Shown in pieces: positions 35,276 to 43,970 of a DNA stretch of 64,000 bases (position 1 is its first letter; each line of letters begins with the position of its first letter). The stretch comes from Thalassotalea_H castellviae (GTDB lineage: Bacteria > Pseudomonadota > Gammaproteobacteria > Enterobacterales > Alteromonadaceae), in NCBI RefSeq assembly GCF_031846185.1, contig NZ_JAVRIF010000001.1:772131-836130 (forward strand), read 5' to 3'. Both the position numbers and the translations under genes were made by a program. A model generated the notes under the pieces. The model saw nothing but the letters and a program-made list of their open reading frames with translations, was not told where the DNA came from and did no database searches.

Positions 35276-38200
35276 CTAACGCTTGTTAAATTTAGTTTTG
35301 CCAAGTTCCATAAAACGCTCTTGAACAACCTTAACTAAGCTAGGTTCACCAAATGATTGGTCAACAATGGCGCGTTTAATTTCTTTCTTCATTCGTTTAA
35401 CTTCATCTTGCTTGTTAAAGAAATCAACAATTTCAGTGGCTTCATCAAAGGTGTTAACTAAGGTTTGTGTGGTACTTTTCACTTCTTCCATAACGCTATC
35501 GTCAACCACATAATCACCAGAACTTTCGGCAACTTGTGATACTTCAGCAGTTAGGATGTTATAAAACGCATATTCAGTTTCAGATAAACCAACGTCTTGT
35601 GCTGCTTGTTGATGCTCACCTTCAATGTTATCTACCATCTCTAGCAACAGCTCTAGCTGACGTTCCCAATTACCAGCGTTTTTAACAATAATATCTCGAA
35701 GTCTTAAACTAAGTGACTTGTAGTATTCAGGGTCTTCTTCAAGGTTAACGGTAATATGGTGCTTAATAGCACTTTCAACTTCAGACGCTTTTGATTCGGT
35801 TGATTTAACTTCTTTCAGTTTTTCTTTAAAGTTAGCCGCTAACAAATCAACAGGCGGTATTTTAGGGTCTACACCTGTGCTGATAATATGTTCATCAACT
35901 AACTGACGAACCTTTTCACCAACACCTGATAAATCTAAACCTTCTTCACGATAACGTACTCTAGCAGCGTTTAGCACTTTGCCTAAAAAGGTTAAGTCTT
36001 TAACGAATGGTGAAGCTGCTTTGTCTGGCAAAATTACATTCATTTGTTTCGCAAAGCGTTTAAAGGCAATTTCAAACTGTGCTCTTATATCTTCGTCTTT
36101 TAACGCCAACACATAGTCATCAACATCAGTGCTTGGTTTACCATTTACTAGTACTTCTTTAAAAAAGCTCATGGCAACGGTATGAGTGGCTTTTAGCTTA
36201 GGTATTTCATCTTTAAGCGATTGAATTGTGCCTTCAACATCATCACTGGTGAACATATCCAGTGCATCAGTTAAGTGCTGAGACAAGCCATAATAATCAA
36301 CGACAAAACCACATGTTTTACCTTTGTATGTGCGGTTAACACGCGCTATGGCTTGCATAAGCGTATGGTCTTGCAGTTTTCGGTCTATATACATAACTTG
36401 AGCTACGGGAGAGTCGAAACCTGTGAGCAGCATATCTTTTACGATTAAGAACGCGGTTGGATTCTCACTTAATGGTTTAGGGAAATCATCAATCGCTTTT
36501 TTCTGAGCGACTTTATCGGTGTACCTAGCTAAATAGGCTTCATCATTATGATCGCCCGAAATAATCACCTCTGACGGTGGCGCACCTAATTCATCAAGTG
36601 TTTGCTTGTATAGTGCAGCAGCATGGCGGCTACCTGTAACTATCATGGCTTTAAAACCATCGGGTTGAATATGCTCTCGGTAATGTTTTAATAAATCTAT
36701 ACAAACCCAACGGATACGCGCTGGTGCTTCACGCACCGCACGTTCAACGCCATATTTCTTCTTAATTTCACGCTGTTCTTCTTTGGTGTAATCAGAAAAG
36801 TACTCTTCAAATAATGAATCAAGTGATTGACTGGAAACATCGGTAATCACTTCTCTGCCTTCGTACAAAATAGGTACTGTTGCGCCATCTTCTACGGCTT
36901 CATTAATTTTGTACTGGTCGATATAGCCACCAAAGGCTTGCCCCATTTTTTGGGTTTTAAGTAATGGGGTTCCTGTAAAACCAATTTTGGGTGCGTTAGG
37001 TAAAGCAGCATTAATAACCATAGCCAAACCACCGAATTGAGTACGGTGAGCTTCATCGGCAAGTACTATAATTTTTTCGCTTGGATTTAAGTCGGTGAAA
37101 GCTTTATCTAAGCCACCGTTAGCAGCTTCTTTCTCAGCATCTTGGAATTTTTGCACCATAGCCGTTACTAAATCAGATGAGTCTTTTTTTAGTAACTCAC
37201 GAAGTTTTGCTACTGATGAAGCGTTATATACGGTTTCACCTTGAGCATCACGAAAGGTTGATGATAGCTGCTCATCAAGTTGAGTGCGGTCAGTAATGAA
37301 TACCAGTTTATATTGCTGAAGCTCAGGGTCTCTTCGCATTTTAACGGCAAGCATAACCATAGTAAGTGACTTACCTGAGCCTTGGGTATGCCAAACAACG
37401 CCTGATTTATCCTTTCGAGTTTCACCCGTTTTTAAGCGTTCAATAACTTTGTTTACCGCTCGGTATTGCTGATAGCGCGCCACCTTTTTAATTAATCTGC
37501 CATCAACGGTTTCATAAATAACAAAATTTTGCAGTAAATCTAAAAAGCCAACTTTGTTGAACATGCCAGCCAGTAAGCGTTGTTGTGCGGTTGTGTCTTC
37601 GCCAGCTAAATCATCATCGGTATACGGATAAGCATCTTTCCAGTCACCATAATGCTGTGAGCTTGAACTAATAGTGCCGACTTTGGCTTGGTCGCGACAG
37701 CTAGAAACCATCAACTGGTTATACCAAAACAGCTTTTCAGCACCTTCATCATCATGTGGATGGCGTAGATTAGCGTAACGTCTTAATTGGTTGATGCCCT
37801 CACTCATAGGGCTAGTAATGTAAGGCGATTTACATTCAATAATTGCCAGCGGCAAACCATTAACAAAACAAACGATATCGGGAATTATTTTTTGATTAGC
37901 CCCTTCAACTTTAAATTGGTTCGTGCAAACAAATTCATTATTTTCTAAATTATCAAAATCAATAATTTTAACGGTTTGCCCTTTACGACCTTTACCTAAG
38001 TCTTGCTCTACTGATTGATAGTTAACTAAAGTTTGATAAATTGCGTGGTTGTATTCCATTAAACCAGCAAAATTAGGATGGGTTAATTCACGAGAAACCT
38101 TCTTTAAGTTTTCATCGCTGATCCAAGGATTAATGCGCTTAATAGCGGAATTTAACTGTTCAACCAACACGACATCACGCAAATAAGCTCGTGCGCCTGA

Positions 38201-38317
38201 GCCTTCAGCGTGTAAAGAGTCGGGGTTAAGCTCGGCTCCATGAATATATGTCCAACCTAACTCTTTAAGTTGCTCAATTGCTGGTAGCTCTACCTTGTTT
38301 AACTCATCCTGATTCAT
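35276..38317 (-). CDS. hsdR: Type I restriction enzyme endonuclease/translocase subunit HsdR
   Basis: A protein of 1013 residues. The N-terminal PD-(D/E)xK nuclease shows in PDIVCFVNGLPLAIIECKSPY. The SF2 motor has Walker A TQGSGKS (Lys316) and the DEAH box VLADEAHR near residue 419, with later motif blocks TGFDSPVAQVMYIDR and QAIARVNR. With HsdM and HsdS it cuts unmodified DNA after translocation. It is two bases downstream of the HEPN-like gene. Confidence 0.96.
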   Translation of the reverse strand: MNQDELNKVELPAIEQLKELGWTYIHGAELNPDSLHAEGSGARAYLRDVVLVEQLNSAIKRINPWISDENLKKVSRELTHPNFAGLMEYNHAIYQTLVNYQSVEQDLGKGRKGQTVKIIDFDNLENNEFVCTNQFKVEGANQKIIPDIVCFVNGLPLAIIECKSPYITSPMSEGINQLRRYANLRHPHDDEGAEKLFWYNQLMVSSCRDQAKVGTISSSSQHYGDWKDAYPYTDDDLAGEDTTAQQRLLAGMFNKVGFLDLLQNFVIYETVDGRLIKKVARYQQYRAVNKVIERLKTGETRKDKSGVVWHTQGSGKSLTMVMLAVKMRRDPELQQYKLVFITDRTQLDEQLSSTFRDAQGETVYNASSVAKLRELLKKDSSDLVTAMVQKFQDAEKEAANGGLDKAFTDLNPSEKIIVLADEAHRTQFGGLAMVINAALPNAPKIGFTGTPLLKTQKMGQAFGGYIDQYKINEAVEDGATVPILYEGREVITDVSSQSLDSLFEEYFSDYTKEEQREIKKKYGVERAVREAPARIRWVCIDLLKHYREHIQPDGFKAMIVTGSRHAAALYKQTLDELGAPPSEVIISGDHNDEAYLARYTDKVAQKKAIDDFPKPLSENPTAFLIVKDMLLTGFDSPVAQVMYIDRKLQDHTLMQAIARVNRTYKGKTCGFVVDYYGLSQHLTDALDMFTSDDVEGTIQSLKDEIPKLKATHTVAMSFFKEVLVNGKPSTDVDDYVLALKDEDIRAQFEIAFKRFAKQMNVILPDKAASPFVKDLTFLGKVLNAARVRYREEGLDLSGVGEKVRQLVDEHIISTGVDPKIPPVDLLAANFKEKLKEVKSTESKASEVESAIKHHITVNLEEDPEYYKSLSLRLRDIIVKNAGNWERQLELLLEMVDNIEGEHQQAAQDVGLSETEYAFYNILTAEVSQVAESSGDYVVDDSVMEEVKSTTQTLVNTFDEATEIVDFFNKQDEVKRMKKEIKRAIVDQSFGEPSLVKVVQERFMELGKTKFNKR

Positions 38318-38319
38318 TT

Positions 38320-38928
38320 TTATTTCCTTATTGCTGCTCTGGTAACTTTTTCGGTGAATGCAGCAACAGAACGATTAAAATTAAGTATTCCTACATTTGT
38401 TAAGTTGACACGCTTGTTGGTAATTTCAAAAAACTTATGGTGCTTACTGACTACACTTTCAAGCTCTTCTGATTTTTTTATGAAGTCTACTCTTCCAGCA
38501 GTGTGTATAAAGGCACTTCTAACTTTATACGCATCAACAATGAGCTGATAGTCTTGGTCTGTTTTTAACTCCACCCCAAGGTTGGTGAAGAGTCTTTTGA
38601 ACTTTTTAATGCCATCAGCACTATCATTTTTTTCTTCTATATTTCGCCCATTACTGCACCATGCAAGGTACAGGTGTTCTTCTAGATGACCAAACATCAT
38701 TAAGAATACCGACTGCCTTAAATTGTTAGGTAAATGCGTTTCATACTCTAATTTAAGTAAAATTTTCTCTTTTTGAGATAACTCTTCATCTTGTTGTGAG
38801 CTAGTAAGATTAGTGTTAAAAAAGCCATGAACATGATTATGAAATTGAACTATCTGATTAAGGTTATGGTGCATACTCCCAACCCTCAAAGACTCAAAAC
38901 CTGAATCAATCACGCTATTTTCATCCAT
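38320..38928 (-). CDS. HEPN-like protein encoded inside the hsd operon
   Basis: A protein of 202 residues that I do not recognise as an hsd subunit. A possible HEPN ribonuclease motif Rx4H is at Arg137-His142 (KVRSAFIHTAG), in a helical protein with hydrophobic and charged helices, which fits RiboL-PSP/MAE_28990-like HEPN families. It overlaps the end of hsdS by eight bases and ends two bases before hsdR, so it is translated with the restriction system. HEPN proteins next to restriction systems can be RNA-targeting abortive-infection effectors; that role here is inferred and no antitoxin partner is seen. Confidence 0.6.
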   Translation of the reverse strand: MDENSVIDSGFESLRVGSMHHNLNQIVQFHNHVHGFFNTNLTSSQQDEELSQKEKILLKLEYETHLPNNLRQSVFLMMFGHLEEHLYLAWCSNGRNIEEKNDSADGIKKFKRLFTNLGVELKTDQDYQLIVDAYKVRSAFIHTAGRVDFIKKSEELESVVSKHHKFFEITNKRVNLTNVGILNFNRSVAAFTEKVTRAAIRK

Positions 38929-40129
38929 CTACATTAACTCTTACTGTGCCTGTGAGTAGGTCTCGCATAAGTGCCTTTTTAGTTCTTTTATTGGCAGTTA
39001 ACTTTTTACTAACGGCATCAATTTTTTCATCAATGGATCGCAAAGCACCAATGATTTTTTTCTTTTCACTTTCATCTTTTGGCATTGGTATCAAAAAGTC
39101 TCTAACTTTTTTAATCCCTAAAGCTGGCTGGCTAGTTGTATTGGTTTGCATCAAAACTTGATTGTTAATCACATCACTAGAAAATATTTGAAATAAATAC
39201 CGCATATTCAAAAGGTTTGATGTAGTTATCAAAACTACATTTGCAGATAAACAATAAAACCGCTTATCAGGCAAGATACTTGGATTCCCTATCGTACCTA
39301 TCTTTCCAAAAATAAAGGCTTTCTTATGTATATCAAAGCCTTTGCATTGTTTATTATATGCAGCTTGAGAAACTTTTCTCGCTCCAGAAAAGTTAATCTT
39401 TCCAGCTTTATCTATATCGCCTAGACCAACATAGGGTATACCACCTTCGACTTCCGCTGGAGTTCTATGGTCTGGTTGAGGGTCTATAACTTCGGTAACA
39501 TCACCCACCTTTTTAACCTGCCACTCAGCAGGGATTCTGCCGACAGGTGAGTCTTTGAATTCAGTATGTCCGATGCCGTTGGTTAGTAGCTCTTGCATCA
39601 TGCCTGTTTTTAAGTCTTTTAACTTGTCGATTTGTGCTTGTGTTTTTTCAATCACTTCATCAACAGAGGTAAGGATTTTGGCTATTTTTTGTTGTTCGGG
39701 GAGGGGTGGAAGCAAAATACTAATATCTCGCATATCTGCTTGATTAAGTTTTGCTCTAGTGCCGCCATTTATATGTTTTAGAATGTTTTTATGTACTAAA
39801 CTGTAATGAATAAATTTAGTTTCATGCTCTTGTTTTGCTTTTAAAATATGAGCATGGTTATTAACCCAAAACTTTCCTGATACTAAATAAGATATTGGTC
39901 TATTTTGCCACTGATCAAAGTTACCACCATCTTCAGCTAAAAGAACATGTTCACCTTCAAAAATATAATCGTCAATATATCCTTGAACACCATTGGCTCC
40001 ATAATAAGGGTAATCGCCTTTTCTCAATGCTCTTTCTTGTGAATTTAAAGGGATTCTCTTTGAGTCCAGTACATCGCAAGTTTTATTGATGTTTGAAGTT
40101 TCCCACCCATCAGGTACTAGATTACTCAT
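38921..40129 (-). CDS. hsdS: Type I restriction enzyme specificity subunit HsdS
   Basis: A protein of 402 residues with two target-recognition domains. Each is followed by a helical spacer: LPPLPEQQKIAKILTSVDEVIEKTQ in the middle and SEKKKIIGALRSIDEKIDAVSKKL at the end. The recognition sequence cannot be read from the protein. It overlaps hsdM by eight bases at its start and the HEPN-like gene by eight at its end. This is the usual place where such loci change specificity. Confidence 0.94.
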   Translation of the reverse strand: MSNLVPDGWETSNINKTCDVLDSKRIPLNSQERALRKGDYPYYGANGVQGYIDDYIFEGEHVLLAEDGGNFDQWQNRPISYLVSGKFWVNNHAHILKAKQEHETKFIHYSLVHKNILKHINGGTRAKLNQADMRDISILLPPLPEQQKIAKILTSVDEVIEKTQAQIDKLKDLKTGMMQELLTNGIGHTEFKDSPVGRIPAEWQVKKVGDVTEVIDPQPDHRTPAEVEGGIPYVGLGDIDKAGKINFSGARKVSQAAYNKQCKGFDIHKKAFIFGKIGTIGNPSILPDKRFYCLSANVVLITTSNLLNMRYLFQIFSSDVINNQVLMQTNTTSQPALGIKKVRDFLIPMPKDESEKKKIIGALRSIDEKIDAVSKKLTANKRTKKALMRDLLTGTVRVNVDG

Positions 40130-41858
40130 AACCCAATTCCTTTAGGTAACTTTTCATTTCAACTTCTGCACTGGCTACTTGGTCATCAAGCTGATGCAAT
40201 GATACTTGGTATTTGTCCCACCAACGCTCTAATTGGGTGATTACAGCCGCTTCAAAGCTTTCACCAACACTCTGTTCAACAACCGTTCTGATTAACTCTT
40301 TGCTGGTAATTTCCGCTTTAAATACAAAGTAATTTTCATCCTGCTTATCAAATACCGTTGTTACATCAAACCCTTTTAAAATCGCTTCTTGGATATAATC
40401 ATTTTCAACTTCTCGCACTGGAATACCGCCATGCAAGATTGCACGAACATCAAAAATTTCTGGTGGTGGTGAAGTATCTGCGTAGCGTCTGATATTTAGG
40501 TTGAAATCGTTTTCTTGAATTTCGCTAAGTTCTACAACTTTGGCGTAACGTTTTATGTCTTGGTATTCATTGAATGTGGCGATGATTTTTTCAATGTCTT
40601 GTAGGCGCAGTTTGTTTTGGTTTTTACCTTCTTCAAATTCTAATTCTGAATTGATGAATAAAACTTTGTTTTTACGTATCGCTGCTTTATTTTTATTGAT
40701 GATAAGCAAACAAGCAGGAATACCAGTTCCGTAGAATAATCCTGACGGTAAGCCAACAACCGCTTCTAATAAATCATCTTCTAATAACCCTTGGCGAATG
40801 GCTTTTTCGCTAGCCCCTCGGAATAACACACCGTGGGGCATAACAATACCAGCCATGCCTTCGTCATTAATTGAGGCAACCATGTGTTGAACAAAGGCTA
40901 AATCGCCAGCATCTTTTGGTGGTGTGCCGTAGGGGAAACGTCCAAAGCCGTCTTTATCACACTCGTCTTTACCCCACTTTTTAAGGCTAAATGGAGGGTT
41001 GGCGATAACACGGTCAAAGGTCATTAGTTGACCATGTTCTGTGTGCTGTGGGTCACGTAAGGTGTCACCTTTGCGAATATCTGCACTGAATACGCCATGA
41101 AGAAACATATTCATTTTACAAATTGCCCACGTATTTAGGTTCATCTCTTGCCCTGCAAGGGATAAGTTAGCGGCATTTTCACCATGCGATTCAAGGTAAT
41201 TACGTGTTTGTACTAACATACCGCCTGAACCTGCTGTTGGATCGTAAATACGCATACCAGCATGGGGCTTAAGTAATGCCACTAATAACTGCACCACTTC
41301 ACTTGGGGTATAGAATTCACCGCCTTTTTTACCAGCAGAGTCGGCAAACATTTTAATCAGGTATTCGTAAGCCGTACCTAATAAATCAGGACGTTCAAAA
41401 TCACTATTACGTAAACGGTGTTGGTTAAAGTGTGAAAGTAAATCTCGTAGCTTGGTATCTGATAATTTGTTTTTGATGTTGAAATCAATACTAACTAATA
41501 CACCTTCAAGCGAGCTGTTGTGCTCTTCAATGGCTTCAGTGGCTTTGTTAAGCTCTGCGCCAATATCGTGTTTTAAATCTTTAAGAACGCTCCAACGGGC
41601 ATTTTCAGGGATAAAAAAGGTGCTATCGTATTCATCTTCATCTTGCGCGAGTTCTTTCGCCTGAGCCTCGGTTTTGCCTTTTTGCATGTAATAGGCGATA
41701 ACCTTTTCTTCTTCTTCATCAAATGAGTCTGAAAGGCGTTTTAAAAACATCATACCGAAAATATAATCTTTGAATTCTGAGGCATCCATGTTGCCACGTA
41801 AAATGTCGGCAGTTTCCCAAAGGAAAGATTCTAATTGCTGGAGAGTGATTTGAGTCAT
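40122..41858 (-). CDS. hsdM: Type I restriction enzyme N6-adenine methyltransferase subunit HsdM
   Basis: A protein of 578 residues. It has the N-terminal HsdM helical domain (QLESFLWETADILRGNMDASEF), the AdoMet motif DPTAGSGGML and the catalytic NPPF at Asn287-Phe290. It methylates adenine at the site chosen by HsdS and protects host DNA. It is the first gene of the minus-strand operon; the promoter must lie in 41859-42110, shared with the divergent mobilisation genes. Confidence 0.96.
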   Translation of the reverse strand: MTQITLQQLESFLWETADILRGNMDASEFKDYIFGMMFLKRLSDSFDEEEEKVIAYYMQKGKTEAQAKELAQDEDEYDSTFFIPENARWSVLKDLKHDIGAELNKATEAIEEHNSSLEGVLVSIDFNIKNKLSDTKLRDLLSHFNQHRLRNSDFERPDLLGTAYEYLIKMFADSAGKKGGEFYTPSEVVQLLVALLKPHAGMRIYDPTAGSGGMLVQTRNYLESHGENAANLSLAGQEMNLNTWAICKMNMFLHGVFSADIRKGDTLRDPQHTEHGQLMTFDRVIANPPFSLKKWGKDECDKDGFGRFPYGTPPKDAGDLAFVQHMVASINDEGMAGIVMPHGVLFRGASEKAIRQGLLEDDLLEAVVGLPSGLFYGTGIPACLLIINKNKAAIRKNKVLFINSELEFEEGKNQNKLRLQDIEKIIATFNEYQDIKRYAKVVELSEIQENDFNLNIRRYADTSPPPEIFDVRAILHGGIPVREVENDYIQEAILKGFDVTTVFDKQDENYFVFKAEITSKELIRTVVEQSVGESFEAAVITQLERWWDKYQVSLHQLDDQVASAEVEMKSYLKELGYE

Positions 41859-42032
41859 GTTGGTGTGTTCTTCCGTGTATTAACGCTTATTTATGATGGT
41901 TGGGCGAGATAATCAAAAAGCGTATAGGTAATTAATTTTTATGGGATGTAATTTATCAAGTTGTTGTGGTTAGGGCTATATATTTTGTCGATTAAAAATG
42001 CTTTCGAAAAAATGATGATAATATATATTTAT

Positions 42033-42067
42033 CTAGTGATTAACACCAATACAGGATTAATAGCTAG
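42033..42067. repeat. Imperfect inverted repeat in the divergent hsdM/mobilisation promoter region
   Basis: CTAGTGATTAA and TTAATAGCTAG arms (two mismatches) around a 13-base loop, 44 bp before the small gene at 42111. It could be an operator for either unit. I prefer the site at 43465 as oriT. Confidence 0.4.
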
Positions 42068-42110
42068 ATACAACAATATTTATAGCATATTAAACCACGG
42101 AGTATTCATT

Positions 42111-42563
42111 ATGAGCAATTCCAAAGTAAACATTGAGATCACCAAACGAAGGTTATTCGATTTAAAGCCGGTTAAATTTGAAAGCGGCACAATATTCTAT
42201 TTGCATGTAGCCCTGCCCAATGGAAAACAAGTTGGTAAAAAAGTTGCCTTTGTGGATTCACTTCAGCTTGAATTCGATGAAGATAGTGATGAAGTGTGTG
42301 CTCCTTATTCGTTAATTGCTAAAAACATTGAAGATGAAACTTGTTTTGATTCATGGTTTGTAGAGTGTGAAGAGCTCGATGCTATGTTGATGCCTTTAAA
42401 TAGCTATGAGTCATTTTATAGAGAGCTTGTTTTAGAAGCAAAAATCAAACTTTGGTGTGCACAAGAGTCTACTTGTGATGACTTTGGGTACGAAGCTCAA
42501 CAGTCAGAGTTGATTGAAAAAGCAAGTTCTAAGTTTAAATTGCTTATTAGGAAACACTCATGA
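42111..42563 (+). CDS. Unknown protein coupled to the MobV relaxase
   Basis: I do not recognise this protein of 150 residues. It is soluble and acidic. The start ATG at 42111 is chosen because GGAG lies eight bases upstream, inside a longer frame that opens at 41961. The product begins MSNSKVNIEITKRRLFDLKP, has beta-rich N-terminal and helical C-terminal halves and no membrane segment. It overlaps the relaxase start by four bases (ATGA), so it is probably an accessory mobilisation or regulatory protein. That is inferred from context only. Confidence 0.65.
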   Translation: MSNSKVNIEITKRRLFDLKPVKFESGTIFYLHVALPNGKQVGKKVAFVDSLQLEFDEDSDEVCAPYSLIAKNIEDETCFDSWFVECEELDAMLMPLNSYESFYRELVLEAKIKLWCAQESTCDDFGYEAQQSELIEKASSKFKLLIRKHS

Positions 42564-43411
42564 GTAAAGTCAGTAGTGCCATTTTACGAACACTTAAAAT
42601 CAAAAACTTTGCAGATTTAGCTGCGATGTCAGCACATTGGTTGAGAACACAGCCGACCGAAAATGCTAACCCTGCCCGTACAAAGCTTAATAAAGTTTTG
42701 CATGGGCATTCAAACCCATTGCAAGGAGTTAAAGAGCTTCTGCTTAAGAAAGGGATAACTAAATTGCGAAAAAACGGTGTGCTTGCCATTGAGTATGTTT
42801 TAGCATTCTCGCCTGAATTTTTGATGAACGAAGACGGTAGCTATAAAAAAAATGCAAAGGCCAATTTAAGACAATGGCTTAAAGAATCTACAAGCTGGCT
42901 GCTTGAAACTTATGGTGAAAACTGCACAACCGTGCTCGCCCACTTTGATGAAAAATCGCCACATATTCATGCACTTATAGTTCCTACAAAGGCATGGACA
43001 AACAAATCAGGTACAAATTTAAACAAATTATGCGCGCGAGATATTACGGGAGGTAGACAAAAATTAAGTCAACTCCAAGATAGCTATGCTGAACACTTAA
43101 AAAGTAAAGGCATTCAACTCAAGCGAGGAGTTAAGGGTTCCAAAGCTAAACATCAAACGGTTAAACAATTTTACTCTGCAATAAACAAATCAAAAGCTGA
43201 TTGTTTGAAAGCAGGTATAGTCCCGCCGTCAAATAACCCTGCTGAATTTAATGTCTGGCAACAAACCATTCAAAACCTAACTGAGTCACTTAATAAGAAT
43301 GACGAAGAACAGTTCAACAAGTTATCAAATATGATCAGCGAACTTGTTATTACCAACGAAAAACTAAAGGCGGAATTGTCGAATAATAGAGGGAGGACTG
43401 TTTCAAGATAA
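42560..43411 (+). CDS. mobV: MobV-family relaxase (Pre/Mob)
   Basis: A short relaxase of 283 residues. It carries the MobV pattern: a candidate catalytic His26 in AMSAHWLRT followed by NANPARTKLN, like the N-terminal NPSRSHLN block of MobM. The metal-binding motif is HFDEKSPHIH at His128, Glu131, His135 and His137, with the same spacing as in MobM of pMV158. The long coiled tail of larger Mob proteins is mostly missing; only about 80 residues follow the relaxase core. It should nick a nearby oriT and start transfer with a helper element. Confidence 0.88.
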   Translation: MSKVSSAILRTLKIKNFADLAAMSAHWLRTQPTENANPARTKLNKVLHGHSNPLQGVKELLLKKGITKLRKNGVLAIEYVLAFSPEFLMNEDGSYKKNAKANLRQWLKESTSWLLETYGENCTTVLAHFDEKSPHIHALIVPTKAWTNKSGTNLNKLCARDITGGRQKLSQLQDSYAEHLKSKGIQLKRGVKGSKAKHQTVKQFYSAINKSKADCLKAGIVPPSNNPAEFNVWQQTIQNLTESLNKNDEEQFNKLSNMISELVITNEKLKAELSNNRGRTVSR

Positions 43412-43464
43412 TTGAGTACACAATTATCTTTTACGAGCGAACAATTTTAGCGTAGCGTTAAAAA

Positions 43465-43486
43465 ATTGTGTAGTGAGTTACACAAT
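43465..43486 (+). other. Candidate oriT of MobV type
   Basis: A stem-loop with eight-base perfect arms ATTGTGTA and TACACAAT around the six-base loop GTGAGT. The pMV158 oriT has the same form: an inverted repeat around GTGTGT with the nick between G and T of TAGTGTG/TTA. Here TAGTGAG/TTA would put the nick after 43477. Another TACACAAT lies at 43417-43424, giving alternative overlapping inverted repeats as in that family. It lies 54 bp after the relaxase gene. Confidence 0.7.
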
Positions 43487-43557
43487 CAACCCAATTTATA
43501 TCCCCTTCTTTTATTCTATCTTAGAAGAATCAAAATACTTGTCTGCACACCTAGACT

Positions 43558-43570
43558 TTTAGCTCACAAA
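43558..43570. other. Right junction of the element (att-like 13-bp repeat)
   Basis: TTTAGCTCACAAA, pair of the left junction. To the right the sequence encodes the missing host MiaE N-terminus; to the left it is element sequence. Confidence 0.85.
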
Positions 43571-43691
43571 TTAAGTGATCAATTAAAATTATGGCTAAAT
43601 TTTCTTTCTTTATCGCTTCATCAATCCACGCTTGCGGGGTTGGACATTTTAGAAAAGATAAAATTGGCGTTAATAATTCCTGAGTCGACAT
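43558..43691 (-). pseudogene. miaE: Host miaE, N-terminal fragment (interrupted by element)
   Basis: Starting at ATG 43689-43691 the frame reads MSTQELLTPILSFLKCPTPQ and runs to DHLICELK, matching the first 50 residues of the complete MiaE copy. It then runs into element sequence and stops at 43551-43553. Together with 29754-30391 this makes one broken gene of about 250 codons, split within codons for the conserved CELKA motif. Confidence 0.93.
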
Positions 43692-43970
43692 CTGTGATCA
43701 TTTTTCTTTTTAACTTAACAGTATGCGCCAATTTTATCATACGCTTTATAGCTTCACGTCATTTTTTTATATTAAATTGGACTGAAAAATATAACCTCGA
43801 ATAACACTAAAAAATAACAAAGGCATCACAGTTTTCTTTTTGTCTTACCTTCAAATCGCACTAATGATAAAAATTTAAATTATGTTTTTCACATTAAACT
43901 TATGTTAAAAATATAGCTAATACATTAAAAAACAAACTAAAAATAAACTATTGTCTTTAGTTATACTAAT
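43692..43970. other. Intergenic region between miaE start and the sensor kinase gene
   Basis: About 280 bp, AT-rich. It must hold the original miaE promoter (minus) and the promoter for the kinase (plus). No precise site could be set. Confidence 0.4.

Larger units (their letters stand above)
30379..43570. mobile_element. Integrative and mobilizable element inserted in miaE (about 13.2 kb)
   Basis: Bounded by a 13-bp direct repeat and by the two halves of one broken gene. Contents from left to right: serine recombinase; complete foreign miaE (minus); RepA-like ATPase; YgjP-like metalloprotease, hsdR, HEPN gene, hsdS and hsdM (minus-strand operon); small unknown plus MobV relaxase; oriT-like stem-loop. 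No conjugation (type IV secretion) genes are seen, so the element is predicted to be mobilizable by a helper and not self-transmissible. No tRNA or phage structural genes are present. Boundaries are supported by matching the fragments to the intact copy. Confidence 0.9.

Noticed and set aside
42033..42067. Inverted repeat as the oriT
   Set aside because: Arms are imperfect and the loop lacks the GTGTG/T-like nick context; the site at 43465 fits the MobV pattern far better.
41961..42110. Longer N-terminus for the small gene before mobV
   Set aside because: The frame is open but there is no ribosome binding site, and ATG 42111 has GGAG at good spacing.
43466..43804. Plus-strand open frame of 112 codons over the right element junction
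   Set aside because: It is antisense to the host miaE N-terminal fragment, spans the junction, and its product has no protein-like pattern.
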